In this document: piece after piece, positions 49,201-57,763 of the stretch
Layout: each line of letters opens with the position of its first letter
Numbering within the stretch: position 1 is the stretch's first letter
Source of the DNA: Dysgonamonadaceae bacterium
GTDB lineage: Bacteria; Bacteroidota; Bacteroidia; Bacteroidales; Azobacteroidaceae
NCBI GenBank assembly: GCA_031269685.1
Contig: JAISYU010000075.1
Span: 35,914-99,913, forward strand
DNA: 64,000 nucleotides
Direction of reading: 5' to 3'
Position numbers and translations under genes: made by a program
The notes under the pieces: generated by a model
Seen by the model: only the letters and a program-made list of their open reading frames with translations
Told to the model about the DNA's origin: nothing
Databases searched by the model: none

Positions 49201-50410
49201 AACAACTACGATGACCGAATCGGAAATACTTGGGTGGGAGAATAAGGTCGTCGAATTTGAATCACTATTGGAAAAACATTCACCCAATGTCAATGTTGTT
49301 ACCGAAACAGTATCACACAAGGAACAGACCACAGGTACCGGTACGGGCAACAGTAACAGTTTCGGTGCATTTTCGGTCAATGAAAGTAGCCTGAAGTCCA
49401 AATGCATGGACGTCTTCGTAGCAAGACCTACAGGAAGCCCCTCTTATGCGGCATATTACGCCGGTGAATATATTCACATGACCGTAGGTAGTGGCGCGGC
49501 AGCAATGATGCACGAATATGCCCATCACGTACAATCCTTGCTGACCAATTACAATCCCGATGACGGACAGTCTTGGGAAGCGCTCTATTACCGCTACGAC
49601 ACGATGGCTACCAACTTCTATTGGGAAGGACTTATCAAAGATCAGGGTGAACTATGGGATGGCGATGACGAATGGCTCTATGCAGACACTAACGAGCAAT
49701 TGTGGCCCGACGAAGTTATTTTCCCTGATTATGGAACTGTGGCTACCGGCAAAGCGCTTTACACCTCTGTATTTACCGGAGGTTCGGGTGATGGTAAATT
49801 CGTATACTCCAATTCAGGTTTAGTACCGCCTGTTTCTTCAAACGGCTGGTTGTTCAAAGTAACCTTCTTCCCGAACGACAAGAGTAAACACAATATTACT
49901 AAGGACATACCTTTGAGGTTTGCAGGAGTCAAGCTTGATCCCACTATTACGCTTATGCAGTTTAACATCAGGGAACCGGAGATTCCATCTCCCTATGTTC
50001 TAACAGATCCGACGCTTCCCGTTACTATTGAATATAAAACACAGGGTGCGCCTAGTGACACATACACGACCACTGCTCCGAGTGCACCGGGTAATTATAG
50101 TGTCAGAGCGAGTTTTGCAGGCAACGACGATTACAACGCGGCATCGGCAACGATGAACTTTACCATATACGGAGTTAATGCCATACCCAATACCGATGCA
50201 AAAGAACAGGTAGTCATTACCTCAGGTAAAGGTTTCATACGGGTTGACGCCGGCGTTGGAGCAGCAGGTTCCGTGCTGAGCGTATATACAGTATACGGTT
50301 CGCAAGTTGCTTCGAAATACATTACCGCAGGACAGACGGACATTCCGGTAGAACGTGGATTGTATATCGTCAATTACGGTAGTGCAAGGAAAAAAGTAAT
50401 AGTCCGGTAA
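46211..50410 (+). CDS. Large surface protein with three beta-repeat modules and an HEYAH metalloprotease motif
   Basis: A 1399-residue exported protein (signal MTKFLLKSIMTCFFMASAMA, cut near AFA). Three long modules of about 280-350 residues start near 26, 371 and 653. Each has a YTLTG/YTVTG strand, a LTVNITLDDVSI-like strand, a GTGSL-x-ATG turn, Gly-rich GAGIGS-like loops and NNGTI/VNNGTV stretches, which suggests a long beta structure. A distinct domain at ~975-1250 holds HEYAHH (His1101, Glu1102, His1105), the HExxH zinc-protease motif. A bacterial Ig-like domain (SVRASFAGNDDYNAASATMN) and a C-terminal sorting-like domain (from ~1325, ending SARKKVIVR) follow. A strong terminator follows the gene. 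The peptidase activity, substrate and export route are inferred. Confidence 0.8.
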   Translation: MTKFLLKSIMTCFFMASAMAPAFADGTINVADGTGDGTGWSYSNNSIVIEAAGSYTLTGTTETNSIIVNSALTVNITLDDVSISTVSPFYITPNTAAANTIVNLTLINSNVLTATKNGTAEGGFAGLGVPLHSTVNINGTGSLIATGSKDNSNSGGAGIGSQKNKSSGKININSGFITAISQDKAAGIGSGYHGTQGAVAIEGGVVIVENKGSGNSIGHYNGTGGSFTIGGNAVVIVKSSIHDPVVTSVRRKSGLLLEDTKCTFYSESVAITNDFTFPANNTITIPEGKSLSIPEGVKMTSNGTVNVEGTFTIDGELINNGTVQIDGVAVNNGNTENFGAITIYGSYVNNGTIRNRNDGVINGIISGNPLTVELYTIDIGTVTENGPGYTFENGLVTLIEADAFYTVTGVSSTNRIAVAPSITVNVIFSGLNITSSETPLTAGSSSKVNLTLNGANVLTATGSEAGFGISQGTSVIIDGQGSLNATGNSNAGIGGEGNITVKNGTITASSTSSFGINANIAVNGGVVTAIGGEGKASTNGAFTMDGNGVVIVESIGDASAKKQGLLINGNAGTIYGTGVSPTLSWTLPEGKTFTLDGARTFTVATGKTFTNNGTIEVYGDLNVNGTLVNNGTIRKCGTITGDINGNQPVDTQREQIAIDLATVNASGEGYIYTYSKLTLTKNNAEYTLTGKTTSKSVEVAAGLSVKVNLNNVDIQASKALFINPSSVADITITGINTLISKTQGSAGIGVPAGAKVIINGTGSLRAEGNGGSSVGGAGIGGTANISAGIIIINGGEITAIGNKKAAGIGGGYHSGYEEIQINGGFVSATGIFWASSKGDGIGGYGSDAQVPAGPFKMNGTGVVMSTNVRDKSPKQKGLLFDLGRGYLYGTEAEINRDITMPYGSQLTVKAGQTLIVPEGVTLNWGASTELSFEQGSTFINNGTLNGYERGKQLSIDTEKANVSGSGSINLTEIPYDNRDRLYFRFHILANCLFDGTKTTTMTESEILGWENKVVEFESLLEKHSPNVNVVTETVSHKEQTTGTGTGNSNSFGAFSVNESSLKSKCMDVFVARPTGSPSYAAYYAGEYIHMTVGSGAAAMMHEYAHHVQSLLTNYNPDDGQSWEALYYRYDTMATNFYWEGLIKDQGELWDGDDEWLYADTNEQLWPDEVIFPDYGTVATGKALYTSVFTGGSGDGKFVYSNSGLVPPVSSNGWLFKVTFFPNDKSKHNITKDIPLRFAGVKLDPTITLMQFNIREPEIPSPYVLTDPTLPVTIEYKTQGAPSDTYTTTAPSAPGNYSVRASFAGNDDYNAASATMNFTIYGVNAIPNTDAKEQVVITSGKGFIRVDAGVGAAGSVLSVYTVYGSQVASKYITAGQTDIPVERGLYIVNYGSARKKVIVR

Positions 50411-50428
50411 TCCGGCAATAACAATCAT

Positions 50429-50466
50429 AAAGAACCCCAAGAGTTGGACAACTCTTGGGGTTCTTT
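50429..50466 (+). terminator. Strong rho-independent terminator
   Basis: A perfect 17-bp stem (50429-50445 with 50450-50466) with a 4-nt loop and a T-rich tail, 19 nt after the stop of the large surface-protein gene. Confidence 0.95.
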
Positions 50467-50617
50467 ATTTAAGTTGACGAAACGCACTTTCAGGGTCAAA
50501 AGTCTATCTCGTCGTCTGACGAAAAGTATATTTCTTTGCGAAAACTTAATCAACATTTATTGCAAGAAATATTTTTGATTATTCATTATTAATTATTTTT
50601 ACTATCTTTGCAGTCGA

Positions 50618-50697
50618 AATCTTTAGGGGTGCCCGGTCGGGCTGAGAACATACCCTTTGAACTTGAACAGGTTAGTACCTGCGTAGGGACAAAGATT
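50618..50697 (+). ncRNA. TPP riboswitch (THI element)
   Basis: The conserved THI core is readable: GGGGTGCCC, then GCTGAGAACATACCC, TTGAAC, a CAGGTTAGTACCTGCG stem and GTAGGGA. The closing stem P1 pairs AATCTTT (50618-50624) with AAAGATT (50691-50697). A TATCTTTG -7 box at 50603-50610 places the transcript start at the riboswitch 5' end. About 120 nt separate it from the TonB receptor start. Binding of thiamine pyrophosphate would lower receptor expression. Confidence 0.96.
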
Positions 50698-50817
50698 GCG
50701 GTATACAGTTATAAGTTTTTGCTTACCAAGCTCCTTTCGATTTCGTTTTTAATAATTTCTCTTAGGTTACTTAAGTCACTTAAGCGGAGTAATGTTTAAT
50801 GTTTCAAATAATTAAAA

Positions 50818-53058
50818 ATGAAAAGAAAACTTTTACTCGCGGCTACTTTGCTGCATTGTTTTGCGACATTCGCCGAAAGTCCAGGCGATTCGCTGAAAAT
50901 CAAAGATCTCCAGGAGGTGCAGGTTATCTCCGTCAGAACGGGCGAAAAGACCCCGATCACGTACTCTAACCTCGACCGAAGTACTATCGAGGCTAACAAT
51001 TTTGGGCAGGATATTCCATATCTCCTGACTTTGACCCCGTCCGTTATATCTACTTCCGACGCCGGAACGGGTATAGGCTACACAGGGTTTCGTATCCGTG
51101 GCACCGATGCTAACAGGATCAACGTTACAGCTAACAGTGTACCGCTTAACGATTCCGAATCTCACGGCGTGTTTTGGGTGAATATGCCCGATCTCATTTC
51201 GTCCCTGCAGGATTTGCAGGTCCAGCGTGGTGTAGGGGCTTCAACCAATGGCGCAGGCGCTTTCGGCGCTTCTATCAATATGAAGACCGGATATATTCCG
51301 CAAGAGGCTTATTCCGAATTTAACGGAAGTTACGGCTCTTTCAATACTGCTAAAACGACTTTTAAACTTGGAACAGGTAAGATTGCTGAAAATTTCACTT
51401 TCGACGGTCGGATTTCCTCTATTTCCTCCGACGGCTTTATTGATCGGGCTTCCGTTAGTCTGAAATCATATATGGCTCAAGGCGCTTATTCCAAAAATAA
51501 TACGCTGGTCAAATTCATTACACTCGGCGGAAAAGAGCGCACTTACCATGCGTGGGACGGCGTACCGAAGGAAATACTGGAAACCGGTAACAGGACTTAT
51601 AATCCGTCCGGCAGTATGGGAAATAATGATTTCTACGATAACCAAACGGATAATTATCTGCAAACGCATTATCAACTGAGTCTCATGCAACGATTAACCG
51701 ATTGCATTAACTTGAACGCAGCATTGCATTACACTAAGGGTGCAGGTTATTACGAGGAATATAAATATAACGACGAGGCAAACTATTATCCGGTTGTATT
51801 GAAAAAGTATTTGCTTAAACCATTCGTGAATGATGCCGGAGAAATTTCGGAAAATTCCGACCTTGTTCGCCAGAAGCACTTGGATAATGATTTCTACGGC
51901 GGAATATTTTCACTTGATTACGAACTGAATAAATTGGATATTTCACTTGGCGGGGGTATAAATAAATACGATGGCAATCACTGGGGGCTTGTAAAATGGG
52001 TGAAGAATTATGCCGGCGATGCTGATTTTTACCCTGATCATGAATATTACCGTTCTAAGGGAGTCAAAACCGATGCTAATATTTATCTAAAAAACAATTA
52101 CAGCCTGTTCGATAACTTAAATCTTTACGGCGATCTTCAGTATCGTTTTATTGATTACAGTATCAACGGCAAAAATGACAAATGGGACAAGCGTATCAAT
52201 GAAATGCAGAATCTTAATGTTGATCGGCGTTTTGACTTCTTCAATCCCAAAGCAGGCATCTTTTACCGAATCAATAAATATAATAATGTATATGGTTCGG
52301 TTGCTGTTGCTCATCGCGAACCTAACAGAAATAACTATACCGATGCCGGCGAAACTGAAAAACCTGTTGCTGAACGACTGACTGACTATGAATTGGGTTA
52401 CCGGTTTGCTAACGGACGCTTTTCGGTAGGTTTGAATGTCTATTACATGCTTTATAAAGACCAACTTGTACTAACCGGAAAGGTAAATGAAATAGGAGAA
52501 CTGCTCACCTCGAATGTACCGGACAGTTACCGTGCCGGAATTGAATTGACGGCAAGCGTAAATATTACTCCTGACTTGTCTTGGAGTGGCAATACTACTC
52601 TGTCCGACAACAGGATCAAAGAATTTACAGAATATGTTGAAGATTGGGAAACGGGAACTGCTGTAAATTATCTGGGAACTGTACCTATTGCCTTTTCTCC
52701 TGACATTATTGCAGGCAGTATGTTTTCATACGTTCACAAAGGATTCCGCGCGGCTTTGCAGTCGCAATATGTCGGCAAGCAGTTTATGGATAACACCGGC
52801 AGCGCCGACCGTAGCATTGATGCTTATTTTGTTAATAATTTGCGTTTTGGGTATGATTTTCCCTGCAAAGGCACATTCCCTTTTGTCAGTGTCAACCTGC
52901 TTGTCAACAATATTTTCAATGAAGAATACGAAAGTAACGGCTACGTTTGGTACACCTGGTACGAAGGTACCTGCAATGACCGTAAGCGCGGCAATGACCT
53001 GCGTTATTTCCCGCAGGCAGGTACTAATGTGATGGCAAATATTGTGATAAAATTTTGA
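50818..53058 (+). CDS. TonB-dependent receptor, probable thiamine uptake
   Basis: A 746-residue outer-membrane receptor with signal peptide MKRKLLLAATLLHCFATFAE. A plug domain (LQEVQVISVRTGEKTPITYS, GFRIRGTDANRINVTANSVP, VQRGVGASTNGAGAFGASIN) is followed by a beta barrel rich in aromatic strands, ending in YFPQAGTNVMANIVIKF with a C-terminal Phe. It lacks the N-terminal carboxypeptidase-like domain of SusC proteins. The TPP riboswitch directly upstream indicates that its cargo is thiamine or a relative, as for the TPP-controlled outer-membrane receptors of Bacteroides. No PnuT-type transporter or thiamine kinase is nearby; the next gene is convergent and abuts its stop. Confidence 0.93.
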   Translation: MKRKLLLAATLLHCFATFAESPGDSLKIKDLQEVQVISVRTGEKTPITYSNLDRSTIEANNFGQDIPYLLTLTPSVISTSDAGTGIGYTGFRIRGTDANRINVTANSVPLNDSESHGVFWVNMPDLISSLQDLQVQRGVGASTNGAGAFGASINMKTGYIPQEAYSEFNGSYGSFNTAKTTFKLGTGKIAENFTFDGRISSISSDGFIDRASVSLKSYMAQGAYSKNNTLVKFITLGGKERTYHAWDGVPKEILETGNRTYNPSGSMGNNDFYDNQTDNYLQTHYQLSLMQRLTDCINLNAALHYTKGAGYYEEYKYNDEANYYPVVLKKYLLKPFVNDAGEISENSDLVRQKHLDNDFYGGIFSLDYELNKLDISLGGGINKYDGNHWGLVKWVKNYAGDADFYPDHEYYRSKGVKTDANIYLKNNYSLFDNLNLYGDLQYRFIDYSINGKNDKWDKRINEMQNLNVDRRFDFFNPKAGIFYRINKYNNVYGSVAVAHREPNRNNYTDAGETEKPVAERLTDYELGYRFANGRFSVGLNVYYMLYKDQLVLTGKVNEIGELLTSNVPDSYRAGIELTASVNITPDLSWSGNTTLSDNRIKEFTEYVEDWETGTAVNYLGTVPIAFSPDIIAGSMFSYVHKGFRAALQSQYVGKQFMDNTGSADRSIDAYFVNNLRFGYDFPCKGTFPFVSVNLLVNNIFNEEYESNGYVWYTWYEGTCNDRKRGNDLRYFPQAGTNVMANIVIKF

Positions 53059-54126
53059 TTATAACATACCGCCGACATTGCTTTCGGAAGGTTTTTCCAG
53101 AACCCGGACTTTCTCACCTTCTTTGAGTGAATGAACGCCGGCAGAAACAACGATCTCTCCTGCCGACAATCCTTTAAAGACAACGATATTGCCGTTTTTG
53201 CGGAGTTCGGCAGGGAAGACGTTTCGGGTTCTTACCGTTTCGCTATTGGGATCATATACCCAGACACTTGAAACCGAATTATTTTCAAACATTGCGGAGA
53301 GGGGAATAGTAACCATTGTTGAATCTTCCGGTTTATAATGAATGTTTACCGTTGTCACCATCCCCGGCGAAGGCATTGTCTGTTGTTCTCCGGCACGCAT
53401 CTTCAGGCGCACGGTGTAAAGTTGATTCATATTTGCTTTGTGAGTAATCCCGACTAAATCAAGTAGAAACACATTTTCGGGGAAAACATCGACAGTGCAT
53501 GAAAAGGCATTGAATCTATCTCTTTTAATAAGTTCTGAGGCTGGAATATTTATTTCAACTTCAGGATTATCGGCTGTAATTATCGACAGGACAGTCATTC
53601 CTGCGCCAGCCGTCTCGCCTTCTTCTAATATTCGTTTCTGCACATAACCATCTATCGGTGCAATGAGGCGAGTATCGGCGAGGGCGTTTTTATGCGCCTC
53701 ATATTTGGCGGTAATTTGTTTTAATCCATAGACAGCCTTATCGCAATCATTGTCTGTCACGCCGCCTGATTTGTGAAGTTCAACGATACGGTCTGACTCT
53801 GCTTTTATACGCAGGTATTCGGCTTCTGTGGCTGCGAGTTGTACTTCGTAATCACGGGAATCGAGTATCGCCAGAACATCTCCTTTTCGGATATGCGCAC
53901 CTTCCGTTACCTGTATCTTTTCAATCGGTCCCGCAACGCGGAAAGAGAGATTAATGTCTGCCGCAGCCTTTATTTTTCCAATAAAAACAGATGTTTCGGC
54001 TTCTTTGTAAGCGCGTACCGTATCGACTTTCACGGTTCTGGCAGTTTTCTCCACGTTTGTTCTTTTGCCTGTGCATGCAAACAACAGCAGGCAGTTAATA
54101 ATCAGGATAAATGTATATAATTTCAT
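53059..54126 (-). CDS. RND-type periplasmic adaptor (membrane fusion protein), lipoprotein
   Basis: A 355-residue HlyD/AcrA-family protein. A lipoprotein signal (MKLYTFILIINCLLLFAC) precedes the family signature: a barrel-sandwich half ADINLSFRVAGPIEKIQVTE and GAHIRKGDVLAILDSRDYEV (~55-95), a short alpha-hairpin (~95-160), the second half DTRLIAPIDGYVQKRILEEG, then beta-barrel and membrane-proximal domains. It would link an inner-membrane pump to an outer-membrane channel. Neither an RND pump nor a TolC-like gene is beside it; it follows fmt by 9 nt and ends against the convergent TonB receptor gene. Confidence 0.9.
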   Translation of the reverse strand: MKLYTFILIINCLLLFACTGKRTNVEKTARTVKVDTVRAYKEAETSVFIGKIKAAADINLSFRVAGPIEKIQVTEGAHIRKGDVLAILDSRDYEVQLAATEAEYLRIKAESDRIVELHKSGGVTDNDCDKAVYGLKQITAKYEAHKNALADTRLIAPIDGYVQKRILEEGETAGAGMTVLSIITADNPEVEINIPASELIKRDRFNAFSCTVDVFPENVFLLDLVGITHKANMNQLYTVRLKMRAGEQQTMPSPGMVTTVNIHYKPEDSTMVTIPLSAMFENNSVSSVWVYDPNSETVRTRNVFPAELRKNGNIVVFKGLSAGEIVVSAGVHSLKEGEKVRVLEKPSESNVGGML

Positions 54127-54135
54127 AAATGACTG

Positions 54136-55089
54136 TTATTTTTGAAAGTTTTTTCCGTTTCCCCTTAAAAATTCCTCAATCTTCATTCGTTTTTTACCTG
54201 CCTGTTGAATGTCGTTCAGCCTTATAAATCCATCCGAAACAGCAACATCGAGATAATTCTTTCCATCCGAAACAACAGTTCCGGCGGGCAATCCGTTAGG
54301 AATTGCGATTTTTGCAACCTCAAACACTTTCAGGCTGATTATATCATTGTTAATAGTTTTCAGATCTGTCCATGCGGCAGGATAAGGCGCAAGTCCACGC
54401 ACAAAATTGTGTATTTCTCCGACTGTTTTTCCCCAGTCAATCTTGCATGTTTCCTTGAAAATCTTAGGTGCTGGCTTCAATACAATTTCCTGCGACATAG
54501 CATGTTTCTGTTCGATTCTCTGCGCGGTTCCCGAAACTATTGCGTCAACTGTCTTGAGAACAAGTTGAGCGCCAATAGCCATCAATTTATCGTGTACTGT
54601 TCCTGCGTTGTCTGTTTCGGCGATTGTAATCTTTTCACTGGAAATGATTTTGCCGGTATCTATTTCATGATCTATCAGGAAAGTAGTAACTCCTGTTTCT
54701 TTTTCACCGTTGATAATAGCCCAGTTAACAGGCGCCGCTCCTCTGTATTGAGGTAAAAGCGAAGCGTGCAGGTTAAAAGTACCAAGTTCCGGCATATCCC
54801 ACACAGATTCCGGTAACATCCTGAAAGCCACAACAATCTGTAAGTCCGCCTTCCATGATTGCAGATGTTTTAGAAACGCAGGATCTTTAAGTCTTACAGG
54901 CTGCAAAAGCGGCAAATTTTTCATAATTGCATACTGTTTGACGGGGCTTTCCTTGAGATCGCTTTGATGCTTACCGGCAGGCTTATCAGGCGTAGTAACA
55001 ACTCCCACAACATTATATCCGCCGTCGACTAATGCTCTGAGGCTTTCAACAGCAAACTCAGGAGTCCCCATAAATACTATTCGAGACAT
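54136..55089 (-). CDS. fmt: Methionyl-tRNA formyltransferase
   Basis: Formylates the initiator methionyl-tRNA. The ATG at 55089 gives the usual start MSRIVFMGTPEFAVESLRAL; an earlier in-frame ATG 11 codons upstream is rejected. The 317-residue product has the formyl-folate site LHASLLPQYRGAAPVNWAII and the catalytic-region FLIDHEIDTGKII. The C-terminal tRNA-binding domain begins near residue 210 (VRGLAPYPAAWT). A possible TACATTTG -7 box lies at 55112-55119 on the minus strand. Confidence 0.97.
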   Translation of the reverse strand: MSRIVFMGTPEFAVESLRALVDGGYNVVGVVTTPDKPAGKHQSDLKESPVKQYAIMKNLPLLQPVRLKDPAFLKHLQSWKADLQIVVAFRMLPESVWDMPELGTFNLHASLLPQYRGAAPVNWAIINGEKETGVTTFLIDHEIDTGKIISSEKITIAETDNAGTVHDKLMAIGAQLVLKTVDAIVSGTAQRIEQKHAMSQEIVLKPAPKIFKETCKIDWGKTVGEIHNFVRGLAPYPAAWTDLKTINNDIISLKVFEVAKIAIPNGLPAGTVVSDGKNYLDVAVSDGFIRLNDIQQAGKKRMKIEEFLRGNGKNFQK

Positions 55090-55365
55090 AATATAATATA
55101 AATATAGAGCGCAAATGTACAATAAATTTCCGACAATTATCTTAACATGCTATTTTCTTTTCTCTTAGGAGACAAACAGAAAAAAAACAAACTTTTTTTC
55201 AAGAAACTCATCTAAACATTTGTTTGTTAAAAAACTTTATGTAATTTCTCCTTCGCTATGAGAACAAACATCATATATATTAGCAGAAAGAAGATGCATG
55301 ATACGGAAAAGTACTCAACAACGTAAGGCATTGTCGGTTCCAAATTATGGAATTCCGAGACCTTT
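55090..55365. other. AT-rich intergenic DNA
   Basis: Besides the possible fmt -7 box at 55112-55119, only A/T-rich sequence with a loose AACAAA/TTTGTT inverted repeat near 55180-55230 was seen. A 64-codon minus-strand frame that starts from TTG inside the neighbouring repeats was judged spurious. Confidence 0.4.
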
Positions 55366-55457
55366 AGATTTAAATCGGAACCATTTAGATTTAAATCCAA
55401 GCCCTCTGGATTTAAATCCAAGCCTTCTGGATTTAAATCGGAGCCTTCTAGATTTTA
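55366..55457. repeat. Tandem array, four units of 21 bp plus a partial unit
   Basis: Units start at 55366, 55387, 55408 and 55429, with a partial unit at 55450. Each begins a/gGATTTAAATC, and the middle units contain the perfect 12-bp palindrome GGATTTAAATCC, or one base off it. The array ends where a leucine-rich-repeat gene fragment begins. Confidence 0.92.
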
Positions 55458-55655
55458 AAAGGTGCTTTTGAAGGTTGCAGCAGTCTGACTTCAGTTACCA
55501 ATCTTAACCCTGTGCCACAAAGCATAACCAACGGGGTATTTAGTGAAGTTGATTTAAGTAACGTCACGCTTTACGTTCCCGCAAGTTCCGTAGAAGATTA
55601 CAAAGCCTCAGCAATATGGAAGAATTTCGGAGAGATTAAGGCATATAAACATTGA
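55452..55655 (+). pseudogene. C-terminal fragment of a BspA-like leucine-rich-repeat surface protein
   Basis: The frame 55452-55655 (TGA at 55653-55655) translates to GAFEGCSSLTSVTNLNPVPQ..., then VTLYVPASSVEDYKASA-like sequence and IWKNFGEIKAY, the standard end of BspA-type LRR_5 proteins, where a last repeat is followed by a capping segment. There is no start codon, and a TAG lies in frame at 55449-55451 inside the 21-bp array. The rest of the gene is missing. A terminator hairpin follows at 55699, consistent with it having been a real 3' end. Confidence 0.75.
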
Positions 55656-55698
55656 AGGTCGTGAAGCGGTAAGAAAGAACATTTCCTAAGTATAATAG

Positions 55699-55732
55699 AG
55701 AGAGGGCAATCTTTTCAGACTGCCCTCTTTTG
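55699..55732 (+). terminator. Terminator downstream of the LRR fragment
   Basis: AGAGGGCA (55701-55708) pairs with TGCCCTCT (55721-55728), followed by a short T run on the plus strand. Confidence 0.7.
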
Positions 55733-55786
55733 TTATGCTTTCTACCTTTTATCTATATACTTATAGCAGGAGAGGTGAACAGACCG

Positions 55787-57655
55787 TTAAAGAAGCACAT
55801 CAATGCTCCGCTTTACGAACTTGCCGAGAGCCTCACCCTTGAGCAGCCCGTTGGAAAGAAGCGCAATATCGACTAACTGGCTGACAAGATCTTTCGTATT
55901 ATCCCTGTCGGAAACGGCTTTCTTGATAAGAGGAGCGTCAAGGTTGACAATCATGTTGTAAGAGACCGGCATATCGCCGTAGAAACTCATCATGCCACCC
56001 TGAAGTTCGGACATCTCCTTCATCCTTCGCATAAATTCATTCTGGGTGATAGTAATCGGGTTACCGGTTTCGCCGATATGTTCAAAGCCTACGATAAACT
56101 CGGTTTGCTCAACAGGAGGAATCGCGGTCTTGAAAAACTCCACAAGCTCTTTTCGCTCATCGTCTGAGAGTTTTACCTCCTTTGAATCGGTTTTTTTGAT
56201 AATGTTGTCTATAATATCGCTGTCAACACGGACAAATCTGGTTTTATCAAGCTGCTGTTCAAGTTTGTTGACGAAATGGACATCCAGCTGACCGTCAAGC
56301 AACAGAACATCGTATCCTTTTTCGCGGGCTTGGTTTATATAAGCAAACTGCCCGTCTTTATTAGTAGTGTAGAGATATATAATGTTCCCGTCTTTGTCGG
56401 TTTGTTCGGCTTGAATAAGCGTTTTATATTCGTCAAGAGTAAAACATTTGCCCTCAGTGTTCTTTAATAACGTGAACTTTGTGGCTTTCTCGTAGAACTT
56501 TTCGTCGGTAATGATACCGTATTCGATAAATATCTTGAGGCTGTCCCATTTCTCCTCGAACTGCGGGCGATCACTATTAAAGATCTCATCAAGCCTGTCG
56601 GCAACTTTCTTAGTTATATAAGACGAAATCTTCTTCACGTTGGTGTCACTCTGAAGGTACGAACGGGATACATTGAGCGGGATGTCCGGCGAATCAATTG
56701 TCCCGTGCAGCAGGGTAAGAAATTCAGGAACGATGCCTTCCACAGAATCCGTGACGTAAACCTGGTTGCAGTAAAGTTGTATTTTATTCTTCTGAAGGTC
56801 AATTCCTTTCTTTACCTTTGGGAAATAGAGAACACCGGTGAGGTTAAACGGATAATCAACGTTAAGATGTATCCAGAACAGCGGATCTTCCGAGAAGGGA
56901 TACAGTTCCTTATAGAATTTTCTGTAATCATCTTCCGTAATGCCGGCAGGTTTACGAGTCCAAAGAGGGTTCGTCTCGTTGATGATGTTATCTTCGTCTG
57001 TCTCGACTGATTTTCCGTCTTTCCATTCGGTTTTCTTTCCGAAGGCGATAGCAATCGGCAAAAAGTGGCAGTACTTTTTGAGGAGCGATTCGATTCGCGC
57101 CCTGTCAGCAAAGGTTTCACTCTCCTCGTCTAAGTAAAGGATGACGTCAGTTCCGCGATCCACCTTCTTTGCATTGGAAATAACATATTCCGGCGAGCCG
57201 TCACATTCCCACTTGATGGCTTCTTCACCATCACGCCAGGACTTGGTAACAATCTCAACCTTCTTCGCAACCATGAACGCAGAATAAAAGCCAAGCCCAA
57301 AGTGACCGATGATAGAATTGGCGTCCTTCTTATATTTATCAAGGAAATCATTTGCAGAAGAGAACGCAATCTGGTTGATGTATTTGTCGATTTCTTCCGC
57401 CGTCATGCCGGTTCCCCTGTCGGAGATGGTAAGTGTTTTATGTTTCTCGTCAAGGATAACACGGACAGTCAAATCGCCCGTCTCACCGGAAAATTCACCG
57501 ACAGAGGCAAACGTTTTCAACTTCTGGGTAGCATCTACAGCATTGGAAACAAGCTCACGGACAAAGATCTCGTGGTCGCTGTAAAGAAACTTTTTGATGA
57601 TTGGGAAAATGTTTTCGGTAGTTACGCCGATCTTCCCTGATTGTTTAGTATTCAT
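55787..57655 (-). CDS. htpG: Molecular chaperone HtpG (Hsp90)
   Basis: ATP-dependent cytosolic chaperone. The 622-residue protein has the GHKL ATP-binding domain (RELVSNAVDATQKLK with the Mg-binding Asn, LTISDRGTGMTAEEIDKYI, GHFGLGFYSAFMVA), the middle domain (VYVTDSVEGIVPEFLTLLHG, LNVSRSYLQSD) and the C-terminal dimer domain. It is somewhat shorter than the ~680-residue HtpG of Bacteroides. It lies downstream of rimM in the same direction, 108 nt apart. Confidence 0.97.
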   Translation of the reverse strand: MNTKQSGKIGVTTENIFPIIKKFLYSDHEIFVRELVSNAVDATQKLKTFASVGEFSGETGDLTVRVILDEKHKTLTISDRGTGMTAEEIDKYINQIAFSSANDFLDKYKKDANSIIGHFGLGFYSAFMVAKKVEIVTKSWRDGEEAIKWECDGSPEYVISNAKKVDRGTDVILYLDEESETFADRARIESLLKKYCHFLPIAIAFGKKTEWKDGKSVETDEDNIINETNPLWTRKPAGITEDDYRKFYKELYPFSEDPLFWIHLNVDYPFNLTGVLYFPKVKKGIDLQKNKIQLYCNQVYVTDSVEGIVPEFLTLLHGTIDSPDIPLNVSRSYLQSDTNVKKISSYITKKVADRLDEIFNSDRPQFEEKWDSLKIFIEYGIITDEKFYEKATKFTLLKNTEGKCFTLDEYKTLIQAEQTDKDGNIIYLYTTNKDGQFAYINQAREKGYDVLLLDGQLDVHFVNKLEQQLDKTRFVRVDSDIIDNIIKKTDSKEVKLSDDERKELVEFFKTAIPPVEQTEFIVGFEHIGETGNPITITQNEFMRRMKEMSELQGGMMSFYGDMPVSYNMIVNLDAPLIKKAVSDRDNTKDLVSQLVDIALLSNGLLKGEALGKFVKRSIDVLL

Positions 57656-57763
57656 AATGTCAATATCTTTTTAGAATTATTAATCAGGGAAAACCCATAT
57701 CAAAATATATGCCTGAAATAAACCCATGACATTTTGGCACAGACTTTCCTTTTGCAAATAAAT

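Noticed and set aside
55227-55421. 64-codon minus-strand frame with one hydrophobic segment
   Set aside because: It starts from a TTG inside the 21-bp array and has no promoter; the repeat explains its first third.
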